The notes under the pieces were generated by a model. It had not been told where the DNA came from, searched no databases, and saw only the letters and a program-made list of their open reading frames with translations. Made by a program: the position numbers and the translations under genes. This document shows, one piece after another, positions 23,613-35,689 of a stretch of 64,000 nt of DNA. Positions within the stretch are counted from its first letter, which is position 1; each line of letters opens with the position of its first letter. Source of the DNA: Ailurus styani (lineage: Eukaryota; Chordata; Mammalia; Carnivora; Ailuridae); assembly GCA_002007465.1 (NCBI GenBank), contig LNAC01000735.1, positions 701,346 to 765,345 of the forward strand. The letters are read 5' to 3'.

Positions 23613-25053
23613 TGGGGAGAGTTAAGGTGTGGAGTAGGACGAGGACCTTCTTCTTGCTCCATCCCTTGAACACAGCTAGATAAATATCAAATCATTCTGA
23701 ACACCCAAGAAATGAACCTGAGACTGACAGAACCAACTGCACAACTAGAGGGAGAGAAGAGGCCATACAGTGGAAGATAGGAGTTGCAGAGACGTGATTT
23801 GGGGAGAAAAGGATCACGGGTGCTGTGGAAGCACGGGAGCCCTGATCACAGAGAGGAGAGAGAGAGAGAGAATGAGCAGTGCACAGGGGACTGCACAAGG
23901 AAAACACTTCCCCAAAGCCACTAACTGAGAAAAGGAAAGGAGTGGATTATTGTGAATTTTTATAACCAGCAGAGCTCAAAGATTGGACTTTTAGAAGTGC
24001 ACACAGTGAGTGGTATTGAGTCAGTGCTCCTGTGGAGAAGGACGGCAGAGGCCTGGGAGTGGATAACATGATCTGAGGATCCCCTGGGAGAGAAGACCCC
24101 CCTTCTTGGAGCACATTGTGGAGAGGTGGCACTGCCTCTTCAGAGACAAAAGAGCTGGTGGGTGCCACTGAGCTGTCCCATTCATTAGTATACAAGCAGA
24201 GACAGCTGCTGAGGGCAGCTAACCTGGACGCTGGCCTTTTGCTGTGTTTTACCATAAATTCCAAGCCCCTGTGTCTTTCTGTGACTGCCCTTCTGGAACA
24301 AACTGGCACCAGCCCCGGTATGGCAAGGCCCCTAAAATTTGGAGTTTTGAAACCCAGCTGCCATACCTGAGATAAAACACTGGAGCACTGGGCTGCTGGG
24401 CAGGCAGATGGCCTGGACACAGGGTAAGGCAGGGATCTGAGAGACACCTGGGATACATGAGGGGAGATTGCTTGCTTTTCTGTGAGGGCTTACTGGATGG
24501 TGGTGAGTGCAAACTCCCTAATCCAGGGATGAGGGAGAGGACTGACACCATTTTCCCCCTGCCCATCAGCACAGACTTTCTTCAGTAAGCAACACAGTTC
24601 CCACAGTGGAGGCATGAGCCACTTGTACAAAGCCCTGCCCCCCCATGCTCAACAGGTGCTTCTTTACTAGGGCAAGTGTACTTGAGAACCAGAAGCAGGA
24701 GGCTTCTTCCCCAGAACACCAGCACAACCCCCAGCAGGCACCAAGTCTACTGACCATTGAGTGCTACAAAGCTTCAGCTCTAATGGAAATAGGATCAAGC
24801 CTCTTTTAACAAGCAGACCAGAGCACACCTACTTAAAACTTACCACACTCTGGAGAAATTCTAAACACTGACCTGAGCAAAAGAACAGCCAAAACACAGC
24901 AGCAGAATGCACAAAGCACACGTGAGAAATGCTTCCTGAAATGCCAGAGCCTGGACCATATATGACCTCTTCTTAATAAAGCCCTTACTCTCAGAAGCAG
25001 GAACTATAACAGGTTTTCCTAACACACAGAAGAATGACAGAGATGTAGACAAA
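23613..25053 (+). promoter_or_regulatory. L1-C 5' UTR (decayed internal promoter)
   Basis: About 1.44 kb of GC-richer sequence. Compared with L1-E, the sense YY1 core ATGGCGG has become GGTGTGG near 23626. The antisense YY1-type site (CCGCCATTTT in L1-E) reads ACACCATTTT at 24545-24554. Both changes remove CpG. The homologous landmark CTTGAGAACCAGAAG at 24681 matches L1-E near 63879. Confidence 0.75.
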
Positions 25054-25759
25054 ATGTCAAGATGGAGGAATTCACCCCAAAAGAAAACAAGAAAAGGTCA
25101 TAGCCAAGGACCTAATCAAAACATATGTAATATGCCTGATCCAGAATTTAAAACAACAATCATGAGATTACTAGCTGGACTTGAGAAAAGTATAGAAGAC
25201 ACCAGGGAGTCCCTTGTCACAGAGATAAAAGACCTAAAAACTGTCAGGTCTAAATAAAAAATGCGAAACTGGCTAGATGTAATGATGTAATGACCAGGAG
25301 GATGGAAGAAGCAGAGGAACAAATAAGTGATATAGAAGATAAAATTATGGAAAATAATGAAGCTGAAGAGGGAAAGAAAAAATATAGGATCATGAATGTA
25401 GACTTAGGGAACTCAGCAACTCCATAAAGCATAATAACATTCATATCATAGGAGTACCAGAAGAAGAGAGGGAAAAGGGGGAAGAAGGTATATTTGAGGA
25501 AATTACAGCTGAATACTTGCCTAATCCGGGAAAGGAAACAGATGTCCAAACCCAGGAGGCACAGAGAACTCCCATCAAAGTCAACAGAAGCAGGTCAACA
25601 CCAAGACATATTGTAGTAAAATTTGCAAAATACAGAGATAAGGAAAAATTCTTAAAAGCAGCAAGGAAATCTAAGAAATCCCTAACTGACAAGGGAAGAT
25701 GAATAAAGTTAGCAGCAATTCTCTCCACAGAATCTTAGCAGGCAAGAAGAGAGTGGCAG

Positions 25760-25952
25760 GGGGTGCCTGGGTGGCTCAGTGGGTTAAGCCTCTGCCTTTG
25801 GCTTGGGTCATGATCTCAGGGTCTTGGGATCGAGTCCCACATCAGGCTCTCTGCTCAGTGGGGAGCCTGCTTCCTCCTCTCCCTCTGCCTGCCTCTCTGC
25901 CTACTTGTGATCTGTGTCAAATAAATACATAAAAAATCTTAAAAAAAAAAAG
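25760..25952 (+). mobile_element. CAN-SINE in L1-C ORF1
   Basis: Full-length SINE with GAGTGGCAG at 25751-25759 and 25961-25969 as TSD. Close relative of the SINE 72 bp downstream, but with its own TSD, so two separate insertions. Confidence 0.93.
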
Positions 25953-26024
25953 AAGAAGAAGAGTGGCAGAATATATTCAATGTGCTGAATGGGAAAAATA
26001 TACAGTCAAGAATACTCTATCCAG

Positions 26025-26224
26025 GGCGCCTGGGTGGCTCAGTGGGTTAAAGACTCTGCCTTCGGCTCAGGTCATGATCCCAGGGTCCTGGGATCGAGGC
26101 CCGCATCGGGCTCTATGCTCAGCAGGGAGCCTGCCTCCTCCTCTCTCTCTGTCTGCCTCTCTGCCTACTTGTAATCTCTCTCTCTCGCTGTGTCAAATAA
26201 ATAAATAAAATCTTAAAAAAAAAA
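26025..26224 (+). mobile_element. CAN-SINE in L1-C ORF1 (second)
   Basis: Full-length SINE with head GGCGCCTGGGTGGCTCAG and a perfect 16-bp TSD at 26009-26024 and 26225-26240. Among the best preserved in the window, so probably recent. Confidence 0.96.
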
Positions 26225-26707
26225 AGAATACTCTATCCAGTAAGACTGTCATTAAGAACAGGAGAAATAAAGAGTTTCCCAGGAAAATAAAAACTAAAAA
26301 AGTTTGTGACTACTAACCCGGTCCTGCAAGAAATATTAAAGGAGACTCATTGAGTGGGAAAGAAAGACCAAAAGTGACAAGGACTAGAAAGGAACAGAGA
26401 AAATCTCTAGAAATAATGACTTAACAAGTAATACAATGGCACTAACTTCATATCTATCAATAATCACTCTTAATATAAATGGACTAAATGCTCCAGTCAA
26501 ATGACATAGAGTGTTAGAATGGATAAAAAACCAAGACCATCCATATGCTGCCTACAGAGACTCGTTTTTGACCTAAAGACACCTGTAGATTGAAAGTGAG
26601 ATGGAGATTCATCTATCATGGTAATAGATGTCAAAAGAAAGGCAGAGTTGCCATACTTAAACGAACTAGATTTTATAACGAAGACTGTAACAAGAAATGA
26701 AGAAAAG

Positions 26708-27355
26708 CGCTATATCATAATAAAGGGGTCTATCCACCAAGAAGATCTAACAATTGTAAATATTTATGGCCTCCAACTTAGGAGTATCTAAATATATAAA
26801 ACAGTGAATAACCAACGCTATATCATAATAAAGGGGTCTATCCACCAAGAAGATCTAACAACTGTAAATATTTATGGCCTCCAACTTAGGAGTATCTAAA
26901 TATATAAAACAGTGAATAACCAACGCTATATCATAATAAAGGGGTCTATCCACCAAGAAGATCTAACAACTGTAAATATTTATGGCCTCCAACTTAGGAG
27001 TATCTAAATATATAAAACAGTGAATAACCAACGCTATATCATAATAAAGGGGTCTATCCACCAAGAAGATCTAACAACTGTAAATATTTATGGCCTCCAA
27101 CTTAGGAGTATCTAAATATATAAAACAGTGAATAACCAACGCTATATCATAATAAAGGGGTCTATCCACCAAGAAGATCTAACAACTGTAAATATTTATG
27201 GCCTCCAACTTAGGAGTATCTAAATATATAAAACAGTGAATAACCAACGCTATATCATAATAAAGGGGTCTATCCACCAAGAAGATCTAACAATTGTAAA
27301 TATTTATGGCCTCCAACTTAGGAGTATCTAAATATATAAAACAGTGAATAACCAA
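26708..27355. repeat. Six-copy 108-bp tandem array (minisatellite) in L1-C
   Basis: Unit starts CGCTATATCATAATAAAGGG; copies begin at 26708, 26816, 26924, 27032, 27140 and 27248, and the match stops at 27356. By eye the units differ only at one site: copies 1 and 6 read CAATTGT, copies 2-5 read CAACTGT. It lies in the endonuclease part of ORF2; single-copy equivalents in L1-B and L1-D show the ancestral state. Confidence 0.97.
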
Positions 27356-28130
27356 CATAATGAAAGTCATTGATAATAATACAATCATAGTAGGGGACTT
27401 TAACACCCCACTTAACAGCAATGAACAGATGATCCAAGCAGAAAATCAACAAGGAAATGATGGCTTTGAATGACACACTGGACCAGATCAACTTAACAGA
27501 TATACTCAGAACATTTTAGCCTAAAGCAACAGAATCACATTCTTTTCAGGTGCACATGGGACATTCTCCAGAAAAGATCACGTACTGGGTCACAAATCAG
27601 TCCTCAACAAGAACAAGATAGAGATCTCACCATGCATATTTCAGAGCACAACTCTTTGAAACTTGAAGTCAACCACAAGAAAATATTTGGAAAAACAACA
27701 AATTCATAGAGGTGAAAGAATATCCTACTAAAGGATGAATGGGTTAACCAAGAGATTACAGAAGAAATAAAAAAAATACATGGCAATAAATGAAAATGAA
27801 ACATGATGGCCCAAAACCTTTGGGATGGAGCAAAAAATAGTCATAAGAGGGAAGTATATCACAGCACAGGCTTACCTCAAGAAGCAAGAAAAGTCTCAAA
27901 TATACAACCTAACTTTACACTAAAGAAGCTAGAAAAGGAACAGCAAATGAAGCCTAAAGCCGGCAGAAGAAGGAAATAGTAAAGATTAGAGCAGAAATAA
28001 GTGATATGAAGATAAGCAAAAAACAAACAAACAAACAAACAAACAAAAACCTGTAGAACAGATCAATGAAACTAGGAGCTCATTCTTTGAAAGAATTAAT
28101 AAAATTGATAAGTGCCCAGCCAGATATACC

Positions 28131-28134
<4 letters not shown>

Positions 28135-28172
<38 letters not shown>
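28135..28172. repeat. (GA)n microsatellite
   Basis: About 19 perfect GA units within the L1-C ORF2. A short (CAAA)n run lies just upstream at about 28018-28047. Confidence 0.95.
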
Positions 28173-28175
<3 letters not shown>

Positions 28176-30668
28176 GACCCAAATAAATAAAATTAAAAAT
28201 GAGAAAGGAGAGATCACAACCAACACCACAGAAAACAATTATGAGACAATTATGAAAAATTATATGCCAACAAATTGAACAATCTGGAAGAAATGGCTAA
28301 ATTCCTAAAAACATATAAAGTACCAAAATGGAAACAGGAAGAAATAGAAAGAAAATTTGAACTGACCAATAACCAGCAAAGAAACTGAATCAGCAGTAAA
28401 AAAAAAACTCCCAATAAATAAAAGTCAGGGCCAGATGGCTTTCCAGGGGAACTCTACCAAACATTTAAAGAAGAGTTAATACTATTCTTCTCAAACTGTT
28501 TCAAAAAATAAAAATGGGAGGAAAATATCCAAACTCATTCTATGAGGCCACCATTACCTTGATTCCAAAACCAAAGACCCCACTAAAAAGGAGAATTACA
28601 GGCCAGTATCCCTGGTGAACATGGATGCAAACATTCTCAACAAAATACTAGTAAATTGAATCCAAAAGTACATTGAGGGAATTATTCACCATGATCAAGT
28701 GGGATTTACTCTTGGGATTCAAGGGTGGTTCATATTCACAAATCAATCAACACGATATACCACATTAATAAAAGGGAGGATAAGAACCATATGATCCACT
28801 CAATAGATGGGGAAAAAGCATTTGACAAAAAAGGCATCCATTCTTAATTAAAACACTCAACAAAGTAGGGAAAGAGGGAATATGGCTCAACATGATAAAG
28901 GCCACATACAAAAGACCCACAGCTAATATTATCCTCAATGGGGAAAAACTGAAAGCTTTTTCTCTACAGTCAGGAGATGACTGGGATGTCCACTCTCACC
29001 AATGTTATTTAACATAGTACTGGAAGTCCTAGCCTCAGCAATCAGACAACAACAACAAATAAAAGGCATCCAAATCAGCAAGGAAGAAGTCAAACTTTCA
29101 CTGTGTGCAGACAACATGATACTCTCTGTAGAAAACCCAAAAGACTCAATCAGTACTATACGAATTTAGTAACATCTCAGGATACAAAAATCAGTGTACA
29201 TAAATCTGTTACACTTCTATATACCAATAAAGAGGAGCAGAAATCAACGAATTGAAATCAACAAAGAAATCAACGAATCGATCCCATCCATAACTGCACC
29301 AAGAAACATAAGATACCTAGGAACAAACCTAACCAAAGAGGTAAAGATCTGTACTCTGAAAACTATAGAACACTTGTGAAAGAAATTGAAGAGGACACAA
29401 AGAAATGGAAAAACATTCCATGCTCATGGACTGGAAGAACAAATATCGTTAAAATGTCAATATTACCCAAAGCAATCCACATATTTAATACAATCCCTAT
29501 CAAAATACCACCAGAATTTTCCATAGAGCTAGAACAAACGATCCTAAAATGTGTATGGAACTACAAAAGACCCCAAATAGCCAAAGCAACCTTGCAAAAG
29601 AAAAGCATAGCTGGAGGCATTACAGCTCTGAACTTCAAGTTATATTACAGAACTGTTGTCATCATAATAATTTGGTACTGGCATAAAAAAAGACACATAG
29701 ATCAATGGAACAGAATACAGAACCCAGAAATGAACCCACAACTATACTGTCAACTGATCTTCAACAAAGCAGGAAAGACTATCCAATGGAAAGAAGAGTC
29801 TCTTAAACAAATGGTGTTGGGAAAACTGGACAGCAACATGCAAAAGAATGAAACTAGGACCACTTTCTCATACCATAGACAAAAAAAAAAAAAATTCAAA
29901 ATGGATGAATGACCTAAATGGGAGACTAGAGGAGAACACCTTTTTGACATCAGCCATAGCAACTTCCTACTAGATATGTCTACTGAGGCAAGGGAAAGGA
30001 GAGCAAAAATGAACTATTGGGACTACATCAAGATAAAAAGTTTCTGCACAACAATGGAAACAATGTTGGAAATGGAAACAATGGACAAAACTAAAAGGTA
30101 GCCTTTGGAATGGGAGAAGATATTTGCAAATGATATATCTGACAAAGAGTTAGGATCCAAAATCTACAAAGTACTTATCAAATTCAACACTGAAAAAATA
30201 ATCTAGTTAAGAAATATGCAGAAGAAATGAATAGACATTTTTCAAAGAAGACATAAAGAGAGGCAATAGACACATGAAAAGATGCTCAATATAATTCATC
30301 ATCAGGGAAATACAAATCAAAACTAGAGTGAGATATTACCTCTCACCTGTCAGGTCAGCTAAAAGTAACAACACAGGAAACAATAGGTGCTGGTGAGGAT
30401 GCAGAAAAAGGGGAACTGTCTTGCCCTGTTGGTGGAAATGCAAACTGGGGCAGCCGCTCTGGAAAACAGTATGGAGGTCCCTCAAAAAGTTACAAATAGA
30501 ACTACCCTATGAACCATAAATTATACTACTAGGTATTTACCCAAAGGATACAAAAATATTGATTCAAAGGGGCACAGGCACCCCAATGTTTATTGTAGCA
30601 ATATCAACAATAGGCAAATTTGGGAAAGAGCCCAGATGCCCATTGACTGATGATGAATAAAGATGTGG

Positions 30669-30734
30669 GGTGTGTGTGTGTTTGTGTGTGTGTGTGTATA
30701 CATACATATATATATATATGTATATATATATATT
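30669..30734. repeat. (TG)n/(TA)n compound microsatellite
   Basis: TG repeat passing into TA repeat in the 3' part of L1-C, at the position equivalent to the (AC)n of L1-A at 3631. Confidence 0.95.
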
Positions 30735-31181
30735 CAATGGAATATTACTCAGCCACCAAAAAAAATGAAATCTTGCCATTTACAACAATATGGATGGATA
30801 TGGATGGAGCTGGAGTGTGTCATCCTAAGTGAAATAAGTCAGTCAGAAAAAGTGAAATCCTTATGATTTCACTCATATGTGGAATTTAAGAAACAAAACA
30901 GATGAACGTAGGGGAAAGAAAAGAGAGAGACAGAGAGATAGAGAGGAAAACCATAAGAGACTCTTTAACTATAGAGAACAAACTGAGGGTTGCTGGAGGG
31001 GAGGTAGGCAGGGGATGGCTAAATGGGTGGTAGGCATTAAGGAGGGCACTCGCCGTGATGTGAACTGGGTATTGTATGGAAGTGATGAATCACAAAATTA
31101 CACTCTTGAAACTAATACTACATTATATGTTAACTAGTTAGAATTTAAATAAAAACTTGAAACATTAAAAAAGAGAAAGAA

Positions 31182-31640
31182 GTATATTGCTGCTGTAACA
31201 GATACCTAAAAGTGTCACAGCAGCTTTAGGAATAGGTGATAAACGGAGGCTGGAAGAGTTTGGAGGCACCTGATAGAAAAAGCCCTACATTTGCATGAAG
31301 GAACCTTTAATGGCCATTCTATTGATGGCTCAGAATGAAAAGAAGAAAGATGCAGGGAAAGTCTGCATCCTCTTAGACAATACCGAAGTAATTCTGAGCA
31401 GAATGATTGCTGAAATTGGGTGGTAAAGGCCATTCTGATGAGGTCTCAAAAGGAAATGAGGAACATGATGGTCCTTTAACATGATGTTAAAGGACAAGTT
31501 GAACTTTTTTTTTTTTTATAAATTGTTAAAGAACTTAACTGAATTGTGTTCATATTTGTGTGTTTTGTGGAAGGCAGAACTTTACAGAAATAAAAGTGGA
31601 TATTTAATGGAAGAAAAAAGAGGCTTCAAGTAAAAGGATA
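31182..31640 (+). mobile_element. MaLR internal sequence fragment
   Basis: Recognised by ACAGATACCTAAAAGTGTCA, GGAGGCTGGAAGAGTTTGGA, CTGATGAGGTCTCAAAAGGA and TTTTGTGGAAGGCAGAACTT, all typical of the internal region of MaLR/MLT1-type elements (old ERVL relatives). Non-coding relic lying between L1-C and the resumed old L1. Confidence 0.65.
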
Positions 31641-32145
31641 GAAAAAAGATACACCATTCAATTTCTAAGTGAGAGAAAGCTGATCAGATAAGACAGATTT
31701 AGTGTCCAATAAGATAGACATTAAATGTTATTAAAAGTGAAAGGTCACTTTATAAGGATAATCTGTTCAATTCACTAATAAGTTATAATAGTCATAAATC
31801 TGTAATCACCTAATAACAGTTTCAAATTACATGAAGCAAAAATTAATAGACATTCACAAATTTGCCATTATATTAGATTTTTAAGTACCTACGTGGTTAA
31901 TGTAGTCCTCAGAAAAAAATTACGGAAGTTACTGAAGATGTAAACAATGTCATTAATAAATTTCACCTAACTGACCTACACCCAACTGCAGATTATACAT
32001 CTGTTTTAGGCACTCCCAAGAACATTTATAAAAATTGACACATTCTGAGCCATAAAGTAAGTCTCAAAAAGTGTTAAAGGAGTAAAATCATTAGAACATG
32101 TTCTCTGACCACAATGAAAAAAAAAAATCCTAACTAGCCATGTAT
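31641..32145 (+). mobile_element. Old L1, right part
   Basis: Endonuclease-type L1 sequence (GATACACCATTCAATTTCTA; ACATTCTGAGCCATAAAGTA; GTTCTCTGACCACAATG) in the same orientation as the piece ending at 23612. Probably the same element split by L1-C and the MaLR. Confidence 0.6.
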
Positions 32146-32940
32146 AGTTAAGGAGCTGAATATGCAAGCTTGAATTTGGGATAAAGGCCTAGGAATCATA
32201 AAGCTTATTAATGGCAAAACTTGCAATTAAACCTGACTCTCCTTCACAACCATTTAGGGGGAATCACACCATATAAAGTCTTTTCTGTTCAAAACATTTC
32301 TTTCTGCATTGAGAATATATACAATTCATAAAAATAATACTTAATGGCCTAATACTGGATTATTGTATAAGCAGAGAATCCAAACATCTCTCCCACTTAG
32401 AGGTGATTCATGTTCTAACACTTTATGGTTGTATGTTGTAATTTCATAGTCTCTTAAAATAAGACTTATGCAAATAAGATATGTTAATGGAACCTTATCC
32501 AAGATTTCGTTTGGCTAACCCAGGGTCAAGTCCTTATACAGGCTTCAAGAGCTCTTAAAAAAAAAAAAAAAAAAGCGGATGTAGAATGCAGAATCTGGAG
32601 TCTTGTGAAATATTCCAGACAGCCCTCCTGACTTTTAGTAGGCACAATTTCACATTTTTAATCAAATAAAGCACTCATTTCCTCTGACATTAGGTACAGT
32701 CTGGATTTTGTTTTTCATGCTATTTTATGTAGTTATGAAGCCTGTTTTTGAAGAATTAATTTTCCTCACATTTAAACATATTTCCTTGTAAGAGGTACAA
32801 CATAACCAGCTACCCATTTCTTGTGCCACAAAACTCCTTCTGAATGTCTGGTTTATTGTATTCAGTGACTAATGCATTTAAAGCTCTTTCCCAAAGTTAC
32901 CAGGATTGGACTCTAAGGACACATGAGCACGAGATGGTCT
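32146..32940. other. Unassigned sequence
   Basis: AT-rich, no gene or transposon recognised. An 18-bp A-run lies at 32557-32574. Confidence 0.5.
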
Positions 32941-33249
32941 TGACAAATGTAAACAGTGTGAAAAAACAAAATTCAACTGAGTAAATTTAAAGATCTAATT
33001 GGCTTTATTCAATGATTCATGAGTTGGGCAGCATACCATCTAGTAAGTGGAGAAATGCTCTGAGGAGTTGTACAAAATGGAAAGATTTCCTGGGCAGGAG
33101 GGAAGGCAAGACGGTAAAGGGAAGGGAAAAAAAAAAAAAAGATTGTTTCAGGCCAGGATATCTTCTTTTTGGGAGGAAGGGCAGGGCAGGGTTTTATCAT
33201 GCAGCACTAGTGCTCATCAGGACATTTCAGATTGAATGTTATTAAAAGA
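32941..33249. mobile_element. Possible ancient LTR fragment
   Basis: AATTGGCTTTATTCAATGAT followed by TCATGAGTTGGGCAGCATAC resembles an old retroelement LTR shared by mammals. Family not assigned. An A14 run interrupts it at 33127-33140. Confidence 0.35.
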
Positions 33250-33262
33250 TCACATTCCTGGG

Positions 33263-33432
33263 GGCACCAGGGTGGGTCAGTCGGTTAAGAGTCTGTCTTC
33301 AGCTCAGGTCATGATCTCAGGGTTAAGCCCCACATTGGGGTCCCTGCTTCTCCCTCTCGCTGCCGCTTCCCCTGCTTGTGCTCTCTCTCTCTCTGTCGAT
33401 TAAATAAATAAAAATCTTTATTAAAAAAAAGG
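33263..33432 (+). mobile_element. CAN-SINE
   Basis: Older SINE variant (GTCAGTCGGTTAAGAGTCTG). A 13-bp TSD with one mismatch at 33250-33262 and 33433-33445. Confidence 0.9.
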
Positions 33433-33714
33433 TCAAATTCCTGGGAAAGGTTGAAACTGTAATTAAGTCTTAGTTTTTTGTCTTTGGGAGCAAATGACTC
33501 CATTTTAGGCTTCTTTTTTAACAAGTGTAAGCAAATCCCTAATGAGCCACTAAAAGAAGATAGGCTCATTCTTATTCCTAAAGATATTTATACTGGGGGG
33601 GTGGGGGGAAACTCTTAGAAGACAGTTGCCTTCATGTAGTCTAATGAAAGTGTCATCCAGAGAAACATACTTGGTGAAGTGAATTAAGAATATCTGCGTA
33701 TCTGGAAACGGCAG

Positions 33715-33930
33715 TATGCACAGTGGGTAGAGAATGGGCTTTGCATCTAGATTGAGGAATCTCTGAATTCTTATCATCCCAGACACTAGCTGTGTGACAT
33801 GGCAAAGTTACTTAAGGTCCTTGCATCTTAGTTTCTTTACTGGTGAAAAAGACACAGCTCACTGCATAGTTTTTGAGGATTAAATGGGAGAATGCACAGC
33901 AAGTGTTTGATAAATACCATCTTAGAGGTG
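33715..33930 (+). mobile_element. MIR
   Basis: Old tRNA-derived SINE shared by all mammals: AGCTGTGTGACATGGCAAAG, TTAGTTTCTTTACTGGTG and the GAGGATTAAATGGGAGAAT core are recognisable. Sense orientation. Confidence 0.8.
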
Positions 33931-34439
33931 AGCTTATCAGAATTTTTTTTTCTATTAGCAAAGTAATACATTTTTGTAACAAAAATTCAAATACAGAAAT
34001 ATACAAAAATATATTTAAAAAATGCAATAACTGACTCACATTCCTCCAACTTCACCTACAGAGTCTAGTGGTAACCACTATTAACGGTTTGATTTGTATT
34101 TGACCTTCTAAAAGTTTCACTTTTTATTCTTAGGATTTGAGATGCCTATATCAGCACACTTTTTAAAATTCTTCTTACTTTTTCATTCACTTTCTGGTAT
34201 TTGGGGTTTGCTCTTCAAATCCAAACTTTAAAAATTAACACACTCATATCTACATTGTTCTTTGTTTGGCTGAAAAGACCATCTCCCTGGTATTCCAAAA
34301 TGCAATAGTTGAGAGCACTGTTCTGTACAGAGTAGCACCCCACCAGACATCCTGCTAAGAACTACTTCCCCTACTTCCCCTAGGCGTCTAGGTTTCACTT
34401 GTGGTTAGTAGTGTTTGATGAGTAGGACTGTGGGTGTGA
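33931..34439. other. Unassigned ancient sequence
   Basis: Positions 34065-34100 (AGTGGTAACCACTATTAACG) resemble part of an old mammalian repeat, but the family is not assignable. No coding signal. Confidence 0.4.
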
Positions 34440-34990
34440 ATGTTGTATCAGTTGAGAATACTTTAACTGCATGTAACAGGTAATCTAACAATGGCTGAAA
34501 CACTTAGGATTTTATTTTACTTAAGTGACCAGAAGTTGGCAAATATAGAAACTCCATGATAGTGTCAATACCCTAGTTCTGTTTTTCTGCTTTGCCACCC
34601 ATAATATAATGGCCTTGGCTCTTGACTACTAGATGCTTGGTGGAGATCAAGCATCTAGCATTGTACTCAAGGCAGGAAAAAAGGAGGGAGGGTGGTGCCA
34701 GATTGGTTTTTCTCCAGGTTATATGGAAAACAAAGGCTTAATAAGAAGTTCCCTGGGAGACTTCTGCTTTTTTGTCATGTGTGGGCCACATAACTATTCC
34801 TACCTCCAAAAGAGCTGGGAATCAAGTTTTATATTTGGCTTTCCAAACTGTATAGTGGGGAACAGCAATGAAAAATGGTATAACCAATCCATAGCCTCTG
34901 GCATATGAGGGATAGTGGGAAATGAGGGGGTGGGCTATGACTATTCTGTTTTGTTCTTGTTGGTGCTGGTATGAAGGCATTCCCATCACA
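34440..34990. repeat. Ancient repeat Y, copy 1
   Basis: Starts TTGAGAATACTTTAACTGCA and contains GGCAGGAAAAAAGGAGGGAG and AATAAGAAGTTCCCTGGGAG. The sequence around 50040-50540 has the same organisation. The open frame at 34633-34908 lies inside this repeat and is not a gene. Confidence 0.45.
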
Positions 34991-35689
34991 GCAGTGAAGA
35001 TGACCCATAAACTCACCATTCAGAAACTCCGTGGCAAGGGAAGACTGGGTTTCCCCAATTATTATAGCTTTTAATGACCAACTCCTTTAGCTCATACATT
35101 GAACTTCCTTGCTAGGGTCCAAATGTGCCCTGGGGCTGGGCTGATGAAATTGTGCTATCTGCCATCTGTTGACCCGGGATCTTTGTTTTTCTTCTCTAAC
35201 AGCTCAGTTCCAAGTTTAGCTAACAATTCTAGCACTTTTCTACCCTCAAGGTTTATTTTGGGGACCCTTCCTTCCCTGTCCCTGAGTATTGCTCATGGAC
35301 AGTCTGGCCCACTGGCAAGGTCTTCCTAAGTCCAGGGATCCTTATGCAAATAAATTCAACCCTTCTTGAAATTTTGCATTCCAAAGGGGGAATGGTCTCC
35401 ATGTATCCTTTTTTATAGGCAGAGGATTTTAGCTTATGTTTGCTTTACATATAAGAATGATTTGAGTGACTATGAACAAGGAATATCATCCAAGGTGACT
35501 CTCTATATTGCTTACTTGCTTAACCAAATAGATGGCTCAACTTCACCTACCTGAAAAAAGAGAAAAAAAGAAAAAGAAAAAAAATCTAGCTATACCAAAC
35601 TGCATAGTAAATATGCAGTGATTGTAATTCCTGCAAGTGGCATAATTGATTATTCGAAGTTTCATGTAATACATCTTCTGGTCACATCA
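34991..35689. other. Unassigned sequence
   Basis: No recognisable gene or transposon; A-rich patch at 35553-35588. Confidence 0.5.

Larger units (their letters stand above)
25054..26420 (+). pseudogene. L1-C ORF1 remnant
   Basis: ATG 25054 opens a 67-codon frame (MSRWRNSPQKKTRKGHSQGP...) ending in TAA at 25257. A leucine-rich coiled-coil part follows in shifted frames. The RRM and C-terminal domain sequence is readable at 25517-25702 (NRSRSTPRHIVVKFAKYRDK). Two SINEs at 25760 and 26025 then disrupt the C-terminal end. Inactive. Confidence 0.82.
26436..30890 (+). pseudogene. L1-C ORF2 remnant
   Basis: ATG 26436 begins MALTSYLSIITLNINGLNAP, then an arginine codon is TGA (CpG decay). The endonuclease region is interrupted by the 108-bp tandem array. 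RT sequence is readable at 28400-28740. The active-site codons at 29104-29115 read C-A-D-N. A 178-codon open stretch at 29376-29912 retains the post-RT region ([20 protein letters not shown]). Frameshifts and stops throughout; non-functional. Confidence 0.86.
23613..31165 (+). mobile_element. L1-C: near full-length 7.5-kb LINE-1, dead
   Basis: 5' UTR, ORF1, ORF2 and 3' UTR with an A-rich end are all recognisable in order. The start (GGGGAGAG ... GTGGAGTAGGAC ... ATTCTGAACACCC) aligns with the start of L1-E at 62973. It interrupts an old L1. Later events within it: SINEs at 25760 and 26025, a 648-bp tandem array at 26708, and GA and TG/TA microsatellites. It is the longest L1 in the window. 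Confidence 0.9.

Noticed and set aside
23947..24447. 166-codon minus-strand open frame in the L1-C 5' UTR
   Set aside because: Starts at GTG; no similarity to the antisense frame of L1-E at the homologous place, so no sign of selection.
26708..27355. CRISPR-like array
   Set aside because: The units are contiguous 108-bp copies without variable spacers, inside an L1 in a mammalian genome.
29376..29912. Retained 178-codon L1 ORF2 piece as a live gene
   Set aside because: It is an internal part of ORF2 with no start of its own, flanked by stops and frameshifts of L1-C.
34633..34908. 91-codon open frame
   Set aside because: Lies inside an ancient interspersed repeat also present at 50040.
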